5,765 nt of DNA, taken from contig JABFWM010000355.1 in assembly GCA_013362195.1 (NCBI GenBank), positions 1 through 5,765 of the forward strand. The letters run 5' to 3'. Every line of letters starts with the position of its first letter. Within the stretch, counting starts at the first letter, position 1. The notes under the pieces were generated by a model that saw nothing but the letters and a program-made list of their open reading frames with translations, did not search any database and was not told the origin of the DNA. The position numbers were made by a program, and so were the translations under genes. The DNA is from Acidobacteriota bacterium. Lineage in GTDB: Bacteria > Acidobacteriota > Vicinamibacteria > Vicinamibacterales > 2-12-FULL-66-21. Positions 5,551-5,765 of this stretch are shown here, piece by piece.

Positions 5551-5765
5551 GCCATCGGAGAGCACCCGCGTGCCACAGCCGCGCGGCAGAGCGGCGTATC
5601 ATGTGCCGGCCGGGATCGGCGGACGCGCGGCGCGAACGGGATGGATTCGGCCTCGGCATCTCGAACACCTGCGCGACCGCGTGACCGACATGATGGACCG
5701 CACCACACACGCGAACGGCGGCGGAGGATACGGTCCGCCAACGCGCTCGAAGACACGGATGCTCG
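5551..5765. other. Unassigned end region with a kinase-like remnant
   Basis: The 215 bases after pnuC hold no gene I can name. A TATCAT hexamer (5597-5602) is a good -10 match, but no start codon follows at a leaderless distance. The frame from ATG 5601 to TGA 5684 includes RDGFGLGISNT, which resembles the G2 box and following SNTR of LytS-type sensor-kinase ATPase domains, but stops four residues later. Another plus-strand frame, from GTG 5570, stays open to the right edge (LEHLRDRVTDMMDRTTHANGG) with fair G/C at third positions and could be the start of a partial gene. No T-run terminator follows pnuC. Confidence 0.25.

Overview
The window is GC-rich DNA, roughly two-thirds G+C by eye, from a bacterium. 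It carries three clear protein genes, one truncated membrane-protein gene, and an intergenic region with an unusual pair of palindromes. A secreted DPP4-type S9 peptidase, an HRDC-type RecQ, an amidase-like remnant and start sites that look leaderless suggest a free-living soil-type lineage such as Acidobacteriota. That placement is inference; no rRNA or marker gene in the window settles it.

Left part, minus strand, read right to left: recQ (4461 to 2635), then after 41 bases a secreted dipeptidyl-peptidase IV family enzyme (2593 to 401), then after about 150 bases a small membrane protein (246 to beyond the left edge). recQ acts on DNA in the cytoplasm and the peptidase works outside the cytoplasmic membrane, so their adjacency implies no shared pathway. 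Each gene has its own -10-like hexamer just before its start codon.

Middle, 4462 to 4849: a divergent non-coding stretch. It holds the recQ start region, the first ~40 codons of what looks like a dead amidase gene, and two 63-base copies of a palindromic repeat (4671-4733 and 4754-4816). The first copy is a perfect 24-bp stem with a 10-base loop. They look like REP-type extragenic palindromes, and the amidase remnant loses its coding character just before the first copy.

Right part, plus strand: a -10 box, a possible 38-codon leader ORF (4850-4966) and pnuC (4966-5550), a nicotinamide riboside-type vitamin transporter. The leader stop and the pnuC start overlap as TGATG. The last 215 bases hold no gene I can name, only a short remnant resembling the ATP-binding G2 box of a sensor kinase.

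The most interesting signals are (i) a TAnnnT hexamer 6-10 bases upstream of all four starts with no good Shine-Dalgarno, suggesting leaderless mRNAs; (ii) recQ having no ATG, GTG or TTG where its conserved N-terminus begins, only ATC, at the predicted transcription start; and (iii) the twin palindromes next to a truncated gene. I saw no clear new defence or metabolic system.
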